NCBI GenBank assembly: GCA_037176725.1
Contig: JAZBRS010000026.1
Coordinates: forward strand, 153,461,501-153,525,500
Length of the DNA stretch: 64,000 bases
Reading direction: 5' to 3'
From: Posidonia oceanica
Lineage: Eukaryota > Streptophyta > Magnoliopsida > Alismatales > Posidoniaceae
Positions within the stretch are counted from its first letter, which is position 1. Each line of letters begins with the position of its first letter. Below the pieces are notes generated by a model that saw only the letters and a program-made list of their open reading frames with translations, did not search any database and had not been told where the DNA came from. Shown here in pieces: positions 33,444-46,105 of the stretch. Both the position numbers and the translations under genes were made by a program.

Positions 33444-34499
33444 CCTTGTACTCCGGCTTTCTCGTCGCCTACCTTTTTGCCTACCTTTTGCCTTTGTATG
33501 CACTGTCTGTTTGCCTGCCTTGCTTGTTTATATGCTTTATTACCTGCTTCATTCCTTTACATGCTTTATTACATGCTTACCTGCATTTACCCACTTTATT
33601 TACCCATTTTTTTTATTTCCAGCATTATGCATGTCTAAATACTTGCTTGTCACACCATGCATGCCTTTTGAATGATGAATGCTTTCTTTTACACCAATGC
33701 AATGGCACTGCACCTGCACATACTATGCATACTTGCCTTTTGCTATGATGAGTGTTTTTCCCTCACTATCATGCTCACAGCACTAGCACATACCATGCGC
33801 ATGCCTTTTGCAATGATTTGTGCTGCTTGCTTGCCATGTTTGGGTGATTTTCTTCCCCTTTTGCATTAAAGCCTAAAGGACAATTAGAGACTGATTGCTT
33901 CCCCCACGGTTAACTAAAAATGACAAGTAAAAAGAACCTCTAGGAGCAACTAGAGACTACAACACACCCGCACCCCCTTGAGTTAATAAAATGCGCAAGA
34001 TAAAACGCGAAGCATTTGCATAAAGCATCATATAGGGCATGCATTCTTCTCATCTGAGTCCACCTACAGTCTGAGAAGGATAGTCCCGGTCTCTCGCCCC
34101 CAGCGCTTTGGCATGGTGTGAGTAGATCGGTCTATCCCCCCTTGTCAGGGGGTCGCGTCGGTGTTAGTGGAGGGTACCACCCATGCTTCTGGCAGGGTCA
34201 AGGCCACCTACGCACCACCACGTCACCACTTGAGCTTTGGGCCGGGATTAAGACGTGGGACCTGCTTTTTCTAGCCTGAGTCGGCGACCCGTACACCCAT
34301 GAGCGTCCGAAGTAGACTACCTACTAAGACACCCTAGATTGGTGAGAGAGAGCATGCTAGAAAGCATACATCTGCATTCATGTCATACATCAAAGCATTT
34401 GCATTTTACTTTCGGGTTCTAATCCCTTGTTATTTGCTTGCCTTTCCCGCAGAGGTCAGTGAGCGAGTTCCTTAGCTGGAGCTTGAGTGCCTTCTCTTA
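33444..34499 (+). other. Element D 5' leader
   Basis: Non-coding. 34045-34360 is the block conserved with A and B, with a hairpin CCCCC, TTGTC, GGGGG at about 34135-34151. TTGCCTTTCCCGCAG at 34438-34452 looks like a 3' splice site directly upstream of gag. Confidence 0.55.
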
Positions 34500-37218
34500 T
34501 TGACGCCCCTATTGCGACCCCTGCTTCCGATCATCCCTTTCCGAGCTACTTCGCCTTCGCTAATAGCTCCTCTTAGGATTCGCCCTCTTGCCCCCTCTCG
34601 TAGCCCTGTGATCACCCATTCTCGGTCAGTGATGGCCCAGTTTGTTGGTGATTCCCAGGTCCCTGTTGCCTCGGAGGTGACCCCTCTTTCGGTCCCTCCG
34701 GCTCCCACATTGACCCCCTCTATGCCAGCGTCTCCTTCTTTGGTACAGCTGTCTCCCCTTATTTTGTGGGACAGTGGCAGGCTCCGCCGGACCCAGTTGT
34801 CGAGACTGTCTTGGTAATCGCTGCCCGCGCTTCGGAGACACCACTGACTCCCCCTCTCAGGGTAATGTCACTTTTGACACCCACCCTGCTGCGGCGAATC
34901 TCGCCTTAGGATCTCCGCCTCATGGACAGTCTGTGTCCCAACCGCTTGATTCTGCTCCCTCACCGATCCTGCAACTCAGCATACCTACTGACGGGTCCCC
35001 TGAGATGCAGTATCAGCAGCTGATGGAGACTGCCTAGAGACTGCAGGGCATGGCTCTATCCCTTCGCCCTTCATTCACTCCTGTTGCTCCCGAGGCTCCG
35101 CTGCGACCTACTCTCGCGTCGCAGGCATTCCCTTCTGCTCCCCCGCCCAGACCACGGCCTCAGCTACTCACTGCTCAGGCGATGGGGGCTTAGCTTCCGC
35201 TTCCTGAATATGCACAACACCTTGCACAGCATCCTCCTCTAGCACCTGGTGGCCAGTCCTTGGGACTGCTTGGAGCGTAGTATCCCTCTGGCCCGTAGCC
35301 CGGCACCGTGCCGGTGCAGCAGCTGACGCTCCAGCACTCTGCATCACCTATCACTCAGCATGCTAGTTATTCCTACCCCCTGCATCAGCAATACCCTACC
35401 CCTGCATACATGCCAGCACACACAATACACCTACACGGATACGCCGCCCATCCCGTCGCTCCACCAGGTGATGTGATGGTAGATCCAGAGGAGCACCTTG
35501 GTGCGTCCTATGCGGCATATGTGGCCCCTGCCCCTGCTGTACCACCTCCTTTGGCAGTAGCTCTAGAATCCAATGATGACAGGTTCGCCGTTCTGGAGAA
35601 AGCACTTCGACAAGTGCAGGGTACAGACCACCAGTCTTACTAGTTCCAGAACCTCTATTACTTCCCAGAGGCGGTGCTCCCACCGATGTTTCACATCCCG
35701 GTCTTTGAAAAATATAATGGTAGAGGCTGTCCAATAGCACACCTGAAGGCATACTGCAGAGATCTCGCTCAGAAAAGTCTAACCGGTCCTGCGCTCAAGT
35801 GGTTCATCTCACTTGATATGGCCAGCATCAAGACATGGAACGACCTCAGCCAGGCGTTCCTGGGACAACATTCCTTCAACCTGGACCTGGTCCCTAAGTG
35901 CGCAGACCTGGTTGCAACAAAGCAGAACCCTAGCGAGCCGTTTGGGGAGTATGTCGGCCGCTGGCGTGCACTCGCTTCGCAGGTTCGAGACGGACCCTCT
36001 GATGAGGAGTCCTTCAAGATTGTGATCGGGGGTGCGCAGCCTGCTGTCGGGGCTCTGCTCAGCATTCAACCTGTCACAACCTTCACTACACTGATTCAGG
36101 CTGGCACCTGCGTGGAGAGTTCGCTACGGAGTGGCAACTTCCCGGCGCTCTCTGCATTTGCCAAGCAGGCCGCCACCAGCAGCAATAGCAGCAGTACCAG
36201 CAGCAACACCAGCAGCAACAGCAGTGGTACCACCAGCAGCTGGCCCAAGAAGAAGGATTCCCCGAAACCTGCTGCTGCCTACGTCGACCCCGTGCCCGTG
36301 CCTGTTCAGCTGGCGGTTCGGCCTCCCCCAAATCAAGTAGTATACGCACTAGCACCTAGGACACCTCCCACACCACAAATCACTACCACCGCACAACCGG
36401 TGTATCCTACCGCACCGGTCCGGCAAGCGCAGCCCCAGGGACAAAGGCGACAGCAGCGTCAATTCACCCTACTGGTGGAGCCGTTAAGCACCGTCCTCTC
36501 TAAGGTTGCGACATTCCTAAGGTTTCCCGAGGCTCGCTCGCTGCCAAATCCACTTCCGCATTGGCATAAGGCGCACCTTTTTTACGACTTTCATTGAGTC
36601 GTAGGGCACTCGACGAACAGTTGCCTCACCCTGCGGGACGCCGTTCAGAATATGATCAAATCGGGAACGATTACGATCCACATGCACGAGGCATCTACAA
36701 CTGCTCCTTCATCAGCATCAGCCCCTGCACAAGCATTAGCACCCGCTCATCCCAGCAACGTCCACCAGCCCCTCCCGGAGCATCCCAATCTGGATGGCGT
36801 GGGGACCTCAGGAATCTACTCTCTCTCCCTCTCCAGGCCTGCTACGTCCGTGGTAGACCCCTTCGAGCTCATTCATGATGTCTCGGAGCCCTTTCCTCTC
36901 TCTCTTTATCATGCTGCTATTGCCGGCTCCGAGTCAAGAGTCCATATGATCCGATCGCGTGCCAGGCTGGGGCACTCTGCTGCTTGCCCTACCATGCATC
37001 CTTAGGCTCCTGCCCTTGTACACCTTCAAGCTAGACCGTAGGCCCAAACCCCTGCCTCCTATTTAGGTAGGCCCCTAGTCAACCTGTTAGCTAGGTCTCA
37101 GCCAGGGCCCCGAGCAACCTACCAGCATTAGCATCCTTCCCCTTATCGCCCAGCCAACCCTCCTATAGCCCCTCTTGTGCTCGCAGCACAGGCCCCTGTG
37201 GTTATTGACTTAACCTAG
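34500..37218 (+). pseudogene. gag: Element D gag
   Basis: A possible start is ATG 34500 or, by alignment with A (MAQHTG), ATG 34632 (MAQFVG). One or more frameshifts lie near 34790-34900; from there a single frame continues into protease. Internal stops in that frame are TAG at 35035, 35191, 35278, 35296, 35641, 37003, 37039, 37129 and 37216, and TGA at 36595. Gag core at 35690-36170 (FEKYNGRGCP, LTGPALKWF, EPFGEYVGRWR), a Ser/Asn/Thr run at 36175-36240, and the zinc-knuckle region at 36580-36630 (DFH, GHSTNSC; first Cys is Tyr). Compared with A, 39 bp (13 codons) are missing at about 35775 between CAG repeats. Gag would assemble particles; this copy cannot. Confidence 0.85.
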
Positions 37219-37230
37219 GACCCCCATCGC

Positions 37231-38440
37231 GTGCCCTACAACTATGCCACGGAAACATGCACAGAAGTCACGCGATCGGGGAGGGTATACCAGCCCGCAG
37301 CATCGGTGGTAAGGCCCAGCCGTCCAGCAGCCTCTACACTCCCACCAGCAAGCCAACCAGCAGCACCCCTTCCAGCAAGCCAACCAGCAGCACCCCTACC
37401 AGTTAGCCAACCCGCAGCACCCCCAGCATCAAGCCAACCCCCTGCACCTAGCCTGGTAGAGCCAGCCCCCAAAGAATCCCCTTCTACCACCAGAAAGCCG
37501 CACCATAAAACCAACATTACCTCCCAGCTTAGGAGGGTTAAAGCCGATATTTCCATTTGGGACCTTATACACTCCTCTTCTGAACACTGTGAGGTTTTTC
37601 TCCGAGTGTTCCAAGTAGCCTGTGTGTCCCAAGCTATAGAACCCGCGGCCCTGGAAAGCATGGTTGGCGTCATCGCGGAGCCTCAGATCATCTCTTTCAC
37701 GAGCGATGAGCTGCCTTCGGTGGGGATTAATCATAACCAACCCTTGTTTGTCACGGTGCAATACAAAAACTTTCGCATTCCCCTATCGCTGGTTGACAAC
37801 GGGTCAGGCCTTAATGTCTGTCCGTTGTGCACTGCAACCAGGCTCAGATTCAAAGCCGAGGATATCACCCCGGCGATAAAGGAATGACAGCTTTTGACAA
37901 TACTCACCATGACGCTCTAGGGATTTTGATTATTCCTCTTATCATCGGCCCGGTCACGTTTGATGTGGAATTCTACATTATTGACTTGGAGCCTAACTTT
38001 AACTTCCTGCTTGGGCACCCTTGGCTGCACAAGCATCAGGTCATCCCCTCGACCCTCCACCACATGATTAAGTTTCGCCACGGCGACGATGTTATCGTTG
38101 TAATGGCGTAAAACTTCGAGAAGGAGCGGATCGAGGTGGTTGCACCCATCTCTTTGCAGACTGTCCTTTTTGACCTTGAGCTTTCAGCTACCTTGTATCG
38201 AGTTAATCGGTGTGAGCCGATTAACTTTATACCTGATCTTGAATGTGTCAATTCCTTGGCCGTTCATAATAACCCCTTTCGGATGGTCAAAAACGTCTGT
38301 CACAGGTGGGGCTATGTCAAGGGAACGTTGCTCGGACAATACGGCCAGGGAATCGCTGAGCCGGTTAGAGCAGCAGAGCGAAGAGATTCTGAAGGTCTCG
38401 GATATGACCTACAGTCCAGCAAAGACAGATACATGTAGCC
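37231..38440 (+). pseudogene. pro: Element D protease with G-patch-like tail
   Basis: In frame with gag. A Pro/Ala/Ser repeat segment (37290-37450) precedes ISIWDLIHSSSEH and the aspartic protease: LSLVDNGSGLNVCPL (active site D-N-G-S-G, about 37780-37820). A frameshift between about 37860 and 37890 moves the rest to the next frames: LIIGPVTFDVEFYIIDLEPNFNFLLGHPWLH (37930-38030). After a TAA at 38109 a third segment has VNSLAVHNNPF and a glycine-rich WGYVKGTLLGQYGQGI, resembling a G-patch, known next to some retroviral and Ogre proteases. It would cleave the polyproteins. Broken by the frameshifts. Confidence 0.8.
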
Positions 38441-39870
38441 TAAGGATCAGAGGATGGCTATCCTGCAGGACCTCACTAACTTTACCAGTGCAGGTATCCT
38501 GGATTCAAATAGTAGTGAGGCCCCAGCATAGCAAGCGTCATGCCTGAGCTCTCCGTTGCTGGTAGAAGAATGGGTCTACATTGAGGACTACTACTCAGAT
38601 GAGGAGTCTGGCATAGTGGAGGCAGCCCCAACCAGCAGTAAGGATCAGCTCAGCGTGGCAACGTCTCGGTCAGTTTGCTCAGCACTCACTAGTACAGCAG
38701 TAGAATTGGTAGGCCCTGGGGTGGGGTTGACAGTTTCTCCTCTTCCTGCAGCTTCACCAAAGTCACCGACAGCCGCAGCTGCAACGCCAAAGTCAAAAGC
38801 ATGCCCTCCGGCGTCATCCGGCAGTCAGCTTGTGGTTGCAGCCGCGCTAGCATGGAAATCACCTTCTCCGACGGTGTAGTCAGTCGGATCAGACGGCAGC
38901 ATGACTCGGCCCGCATCATCGACAGCGCCACAAGCAAGCCAGGCGGCTCTGTCAGGCACACCGTTGTCAGCTTCAGCAGATCTTGCTATGCGGAAGATTC
39001 TCACCGCTACTACTGGGAGACAACCACTGTCACCTACGGGCACCAGTGCTTCATTCCCAAGCACAGCACCCTAGCCATTGGCCCCCCAAAAGAGCAGTTG
39101 TGTCTCCCCTCTAGTAGCAGCAGTGACCTTGGCAGCCTACCCAGCAGCAGCAAAACAAGTACCCCAAGTAGCAGAAAGCCCAGCAGTCGAGCCAGGACTG
39201 GCCGCAAGTCCGACAGTTGCTTATTACGTCGACTCACCCTCGGATGAGGAGGCAGGAGTGACTGCAGACACTTAGATTGATTTCTCAATGGGAGACTTGG
39301 GGTAGTTGTTCCGGGAGCAACTCGCGTCGTTGGCGCAGGACGTCGCAGAGCATGAGGCCGCGTAGAAGAAGGGGAAGGCCGTGGCCACAGATCCCTCTAT
39401 CATGGTCCTAGAGGAAGATCTAGCAGTTGAGGCACCCACTAGACCAGATGAGCTGATTACCCTACAGTCAAGGGGTGGGTCTAGATGGTTTGTGCAGCGC
39501 ATGCCACACCTAGGCAATGAAGCAAGCGGCAGTACGTTGATTAGCCACCAGCCTGATACATCCCTGGCAAGCACACCGGAACATGCAGAGGAAGTGACAG
39601 CGCAGCAGATACCAGCGGCATCAGCACCAATAGCATCGCAAGTAGCAGCATTAGCACAACACGCACCAGTAGCAGCACAACATGCACAAGTAGTAGCACA
39701 GTAGGCACAAACAGCACAGCAGCAAGCAGTAGCACATGCAACCCTCGCACAGCAAGCAATAGGCAGTAGCATGGACAGCAGAGTCAGCAGAGTCAGAGCA
39801 GGCAGAGCCAGTCGAGGAGTTTGCCAGGACAGAGGTCGCGTGCTGAGGGTATAAAAACACTCGGGTAAGC
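38441..39870 (+). other. Protease-RT linker of element D
   Basis: Low-complexity, Ala/Ser/Pro/Gln-rich in its best frames (38556-38879, 39381-39704), full of GCAGCA and GCACAA words, with no domain I recognise. In Ogre the intron lies between protease and RT (from memory), so part of this may be intron or a spacer polypeptide. Acidic pieces (EEWVYIEDYYSDEE) suggest coding origin. Confidence 0.5.
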
Positions 39871-42800
39871 GTGACCATCCCGAAGCGTCACCAGGGCCAA
39901 GTAGCGGAACACTTGCACTCCTTCGATATCTCAGACCCCACCTTTGAGAAGGAGATCCTCTCGGAGCTTATTGCATACGGAGAAGAGGATGATGCAGGCG
40001 AAGATGAGAATGATCAACCGTTGCCTGAGTTCTGGCCCCACGATGATGATCCAGAAGACCCCAACCTCCATGTCAAAGAGGAGACAGAGGTTGTCAGCAT
40101 TGGCACAGCAGAAGAAGCCAGAGAGGTCCGCATTAGCACCCATCTGTCGCCCCAGGCTAGAGCAGAATTCATCGCATTCTTGAAGGAGTATGCGGATGTC
40201 TTCGCCTGGAGCTACGAGGATATGGTTGGCCTTGACGTTGAGATAGTTGTGCACAACCTACCTTTGGACCCAGACGCAAGGCCAGTAAAGCAGAAGCTAA
40301 GGCAATGGCGACCGCAGTGGCTACTCATGATCAAGGAGGAGATCATGAAGCAGCACAATGTTAACTTCCTCAAGGTCATCCTTTACCCTGAATGGCTTGC
40401 AAACATTATGCCAGTGCCCAAGAAAGATGGACGAGTCCGCATGTGCATCGACTACCGGGACCTGAACAAGGCGAGTCCCAAGGATGATTTCCCACTGCCG
40501 CACATTGACATCCTAGTCGACAACACTGCAGGGCACAAAATGCTTTCCCTTATGGATGGCTTCTCTGGCTATAACCAGATCAGAATGGCAGAAGAGGACA
40601 TGGAGAAAACATCCTTCATCACCCCTTGGGGTGTCTTCTGCTACCAAGTTATGCCATTTGGGCTGAAAAATGCTGGCGCAACCTATTAGAGGGCCATGAC
40701 TGCACTTTTCCATGACCTCATGCATCAAGAAGTTGAGGTCTACGTGGATGATATGATCGCCAAGACCAAAGAGCCTGTGGATCACCTTGCCTGTTTAAGG
40801 AAGCTCTTTGACCGTTTGAGGAAGTACAAGCTGCGCTTTAACCCCAGTAAATGCGTATTCGGGGTATCTTCTGGCAAGCTCCTGGGCTACATTGTTAGCT
40901 AAAGGAGGATTGAAGTGGACCCGATGAAGGCAAAAGCCATCGTGGACATGCCACCCCCTAGGACAGAGAAAGAAGTCCGAGGCCTGCTCGGACGCCTGCA
41001 GTATATTAGTTGGTTCATTGCACAGCTCATGCCTATATGCGAACCGATCTTCAAGCCCCTGAAGAAGAATGCACAGATTAACTGGAGCGAGGAGCGCCAA
41101 GCTGCCTTTGACAAGATCAAACAGCTTCTGACCAAGCCTCCTGTTTTGGTCCCACCCACGCTGGGGAGACCTCTGCTTCTCTACCTCTCTACCACGCAGC
41201 ATTCCATGGGCACCGTTTTGGGCCAGCATGACGAAACTGGTAGAAAGGAGCATGCAATTTATTACCTGAGCAAGAAGTTCAATGATTGTGAAGCCAGGTA
41301 CAGCACAATGGAGAAGATCTGCTTATCCCTCTTCTGGGCTGCACAGAAGCTGAGGCACTACATGATGGCATACCCAGTTCGGCTTCTATGCCGACATGAC
41401 TCCATCAAGTTCCTCTTCCAGAAGCCAGCAATGGTAGGCAGATGCGTCAAGTGGCAGGTACTGTTGTCTCAGTACGACATTACCTTTATCACGCAGCGAG
41501 CCATGAAGGGCCAAGCCATGGCAGATCACCTTGCAGACTTTCCTTTGCCTGAATACCAGCCTCTCCAGACACACTTCCCGGATGAGGACATCCTCTTTGC
41601 AATGGAAGACTCTGGCGAGGAGGACCCTGAGGACTTAGAGCATTCGCAGTTGTACTTTGATGGCGCTGTCAACAAGAAGGGTCGAGGCATAGGCGCAGTG
41701 CTGACCATGCCACAGGGGCAGATGATCCCCTTTGCAAGGAAGCTGACCTTCAAATGCACTAATAATGAAGCAGAGTATGAAGCATGCATTCTGGGATTGA
41801 AGGTCGCGCTCAAGCATGAGGCGCAGAAGCTGCATGTGCACGGCGATGCCATGCTGGTGATTTTCCAAATGAATGGCGACTGGAGAACAAAGGATCCAAA
41901 GCTTGTGCCATATCACGAACACCTGCTGAAGCTGATAGAAGAATTTGCAAGCATCCGCTTCTCGTACATGAACAGGGCAAGGAATGCATACGTAGATGCG
42001 CTAGCAACCTTGGCATCCTGGCTCAGTATACCTGAAGACCGAGCAGTGGATGTATCAGTTACATGCATGGAGCAGCCTGCGCACTGCATGAGCATAGAGG
42101 AGGCGGATCTGGTGGAAGAGCAGCCTTGGTATTGTGACATCAAAGCCTTCCTAGAGTTTGGCAACCACCCACCTGGCACCTCAGCAGCAGATAGAAGAAC
42201 TTTGGCACATCTGGCGTTGAAGTATGTGTTGGGGGCAGGGCAGCTATACAGAAGGTCATACAGTCAAATGCTCCTACGTTGCTTGAGCAAGCAAGAGGCT
42301 GACACGCTTATGCTCCAAGTTCATGTAGGGACTTGTGGTCTGCATATGAATGGTGTGCTGCTGGCCAAGAAGATCATGTTGCAAGGTTACTTCTGGTCAA
42401 CCATGGAGGCAGACTGCTGCCAGTTCATGTGTAGATGCCACATCTGCCAGATCCATGGTAACATTATGCATGCTCCCTCGCAGGAATTGCATAGCCTGTC
42501 CTCGCCATGGCCCTTCTCCACCTGGGGGATTGACGTCATCGGCGCTATACACCCTGCTGCATCGAATGGTCATCGCTTCATTCTGGTAGCGATGGACTAC
42601 TTCACTAAGTGGGTGGAAGCAACCTCCTACAAGGTGGTCACAGCCGCGGTGACAAAGAGGTTTATCAGAAATAACATTGTCACCCGGTATGAGGTCCCGC
42701 ATGCAATCATCTTTGACAACGGCTCGAACTTTATTGCAAAGAGGATCAAGGAATACCTGCAGAAGCACCATATCAAGCATCACAGATCCTCACCATATCG

Positions 42801-43368
42801 GCCGCAGATGAATGGAGCAGTGGAGTCTGCTAACAAAAACATTGTGAAAATAATGAAGAAGATGGCAGAAACCCACAAAGACTGGCATGACAAGCTCCCG
42901 TACGCACTCTGGGCGTACAGGACATCAGTGCGGACCTCGACAGGAGCCACCCCGTACTCGCTGGTGTACGGCATGGAGGCAGTGCTGCCTGTCGAAGTGG
43001 AGATCCCTTCGCTGCGAATTCTACGAGAAGCAGAGCTGGAAGAAGCATAATGGGTCGTGGATCGCTGTGCCCAACTCAACCTGATTGACGAGCGTAGATT
43101 GCAAGCAATGCTCAATGCTCGCTGCTACCAGAAGTGGATGGCAAGAGCGTACCTGAAGAAGGTGCAGCCCAGGAGCTTCCAGCCAAGAGACCTCGTCTTG
43201 CGAGCCATCCACCTGCCAGACGGTCGAGGCAAATTCCGACCCAACTGGCGTGGCCCCTTTGTGGTCAAGTAGGCATTCTCAGGTGACGCAGCAATTCTTG
43301 AGGACATGGACTAGACTGGGCAGTCAGAGCCGGTCAATGCATGCTACCTCAAGAAGTACTATCAGTAG
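39871..43368 (+). pseudogene. pol: Element D pol: RT, RNase H, archaeal-type RNase H, integrase
   Basis: One frame of 1165 codons with internal stops at 40687 (TAG), 40900 (TAA), 43048 (TAA), 43270 (TAG) and 43312 (TAG). RT: Asp229 in LMDGFSGYNQ and YVDD at 291-294. The first RNase H (about 430-560) has LYLSTTQHS where an Asp is expected, so it looks inactive. The aRH (about 592-716) keeps Asp597, Glu635, Asp659 and Asp709. Integrase: a His/Cys zinc region (about 810-866, ending CHIC), Asp888, Asp949 and Glu985 with 35 residues between the last two, then a GKFRPNWRGPF tail. Dual RNase H is a hallmark of Tat/Ogre. It copies element RNA and inserts the DNA. The start is approximate: coding upstream is fused through splicing or readthrough. 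Confidence 0.9.
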
Positions 43369-44875
43369 ACCGGCCCTTGCCTTGCAGAGCATTCTTTCCT
43401 GTCCCATCCTTTGCATTCTTATCATCCTTGTACATTCTTCTGCATTCCAATCCTGTCCCTCTGCATTCCCGCACTCTCTACACATATCCTTGCATTTCCA
43501 TCTCTTTCAACATATCTCAAGCAAAAAACCAAAAATTCTCAGCAAAACATGATGCATTGCATCCAGCCCGATGATGAAATCGGATGTGCTTGCCTGCTCT
43601 GGAAGGAGTCTACCTTGCCTCACATGACACTACTTAAGCATCTTAGCTAGTGAGGGAGCCACCTTTCAATTGAGAACAGGCGAAATAACCAAATCCCTTA
43701 GGACTTGCACCTCCCGAGGGAGATAAAATGCTAGGGTGTGAGCAAGAGTGTGAGCCATAAAAGAATATGTCTGAGCATGGGCATAAAAGAAAAGGCAAAT
43801 AGAAGGTGAAGACAGAAGCAGACCCTAGAGATAAAGGCGTGTAGCATAACCCTGTCCCTCCGAACCGCTTTGGAGATGGTCCACCATTTCGCACTTGGGA
43901 GCCTCAAACCCACCTCAAAACCCCGGCGCCCATTACCTCTAAGCCAAGGATAGCGGAAGCCTGCAAAAAAAAAAGAGAAGAGAAAAAGAAAAGAACAAAA
44001 AGAAAGAAAAAAAAAAGAAGCAAAAAAAGAGGAGGAAAGACAAAAGTCAACTCCAGAAAGAAAAAAGCAAGCAGCGCAATCCCGCCCCTTTACCCACCTT
44101 AGAGAGGAGCTAAGTATGTGCCTGGGGAATACACAAACCCCGCAGAGCCTAAACGTAGCAAGGCCTAGCAAGCAGCTCCCTAGCTTCAATCAGGTATCCA
44201 TTACCTCCAAGTTAGGGATAGGGGAAACCTACATGCCTATGAGGGAGCAAAAAGAAGCAAAAAGAGTAGGTGTAGGTCCTTGGGAGTTTGGCCTGGAGCC
44301 TGTCCTCATTACCCACCACCCACACACTGCAAATAACCCTTTTTTGAGCGCCACCAGTAAGTTAAGAGTTTGAGTAGAGTCCAGTGAGTCAAGGACCCCT
44401 CTTTTCCTCTGAAGCAGGCGCTAAGCACTCCATATGCTGAGGGCTACAGCATATAAGCAAAAATCATGCACACATCTACAGCATCTATTGTAAATCATGC
44501 ACATATCTACGCATACCAATCGCAAACCATGCATGCATACACAGCATCAGTCATTCCCTCCTTCTATCTTCCCGCTCTGCAAAACTTGGCTCGGCACTGG
44601 GACAGTACTTCTGTCAAGCACGCATCGATCTTCTTCAAGCCGCACTGGTCTAGAGCTCCGACCAACCACTTTCCTGCAAGCAGAACTGCCTTTGTTTGAA
44701 TATGCTTAATATCTGCACTCTGAATGCTAACTGTTGAACATGCTACTGCTAGCTTTGAAATCTGCATCTTTATCAGCCAGTGGTTACATGCTTATATCTG
44801 ATTTGATGAACTGCAACTTTGGTTACAGGTACCTGAGGTTTCTACACCAGCAGTCTACCCTTTCCCTCCCGCACG
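43369..44875 (+). other. Spacer between pol and the extra ORF in D
   Basis: Non-coding. A purine-rich stretch of A/AG runs at 43960-44050, a repeated phrase (CATTACCTCTAAGCCAAGGATAG at 43930 and a variant at 44200), and TTGGTTACAG at 44820-44829, an acceptor-like site 47 bases before the ATG of the next ORF. Confidence 0.5.
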
Positions 44876-46105
44876 ATGGGTTATCCTACTTTGGTCACTC
44901 CCATGCACTGCTCAGATGCCTTGCGAGAGTGGGTTGGCAAACTCACTAAAGCCGATCGCGAGAAGCTGCGCACATGGGGTATTCTGTCCAAGCTTCTGAA
45001 GGTAGCAGACGTCGAAGTAAGCCGGCATCTCCTATGCGCTGCTGCAAGGTTCTGGAAGCCAGCGCATCATGTCTTTCGCTTCGGCAGGATAGAGCTGACT
45101 CCCACGCTGGAGGAGGTGCACCGGATCTGCAGCTTCTCCAAGATCATGGGACCTACAGTCTTCATGAGGCACGATGGGTACACTACGGTTCTGAGTCAGC
45201 TGACTGGGCTCTCTACCAAAGGCTGCCAGCAAAGATTAATCTGCACCAGTGGGCCCACGCCTCTGCTTCGCCTAGCATACTTTGATGCAGTTATGGAAAA
45301 GCGTGCTGAACTCGGAGACGAGCTGTGGCTCCAAGGATTCGTCACCCACTTTCTAGGCGAACTGATCTTCACGCATGGCCAGATGACAGTTGCAATCGAG
45401 CTTGCTGAGATTGCACTCGCAGTGGTGACCCGACAGATCGACCTGGCACCGGTCGTCCTTGCAGAGACATACCGCGGATTGGACCACATCGCACACTGCT
45501 GTCGCCATTTCCACGACTGCGGAGCACTTGTGCAGAGCTGGCTAGCTGCACACCTAGAGATGGACCTTCTGCGCCCTCAAAGGCATGCCATTGAAACATA
45601 CTGCAGTAGCGACCATGCAAGGACCATCAAGAGCGTACTAGAAGAGTACCAGAAGCTGTCTAAGCTGACGGATGATGCAGTGACTTGGCGAATCATCCCA
45701 TCTGCAGCTGAACCCTTCACCATCTTCTTCGATGCTCGCGACACGCGACTCGTGGTGCTACCAGGATTCACCGGGGGTGTGGAGTACCACCCTATCCGGG
45801 TCATGTGACAGTTTGGCTTCCAACAGGGCGCCTTTATTGATAGCACCATGCCCAGGCTCATGCAGACTTACCCTCTCAGCACAACAGCAACCACAGCAGA
45901 ACTAGCAGACCTGATGCGGCATGGAGTCAAGTCTACAGACATCGCAGCTATGAAGGGCTCAAGATGCACTTCTGAGTATGTCGCCGAGGTGTAGGGACTC
46001 TGGCCCCTCAACGAGATTCCTCCTAGCGCCCCCAGTTCCCTGACTCCCGTAAAGCGAAGAAGGCTCGACTTAACTAGGCATCTATGCAGTTGCTTGTTTG
46101 TTTAG
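44876..46105 (+). pseudogene. Extra ORF downstream of integrase, DUF7745/plant-mobile-domain-like
   Basis: From ATG 44876 the frame runs 409 codons to TAG 46103 with two internal stops (TGA 45806, TAG 45992). The first 310 codons are uninterrupted. The N-terminal half shows the layout of the DUF7745 or plant mobile domain families: W-LT--DRE-L--WG-LSKLL, a FWKPAHHVFRFG strand, then ELTPTLEEVHRIC. It ends in a basic KRRRLDLTRH. No catalytic motif of pol or env is visible and there is no signal peptide or membrane segment. Plant mobile domain proteins are found in retroelements and in chromatin-silencing factors. An acceptor-like site lies just upstream, so splicing from the LTR promoter is possible. 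The family assignment is from memory of the pattern. Confidence 0.6.
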
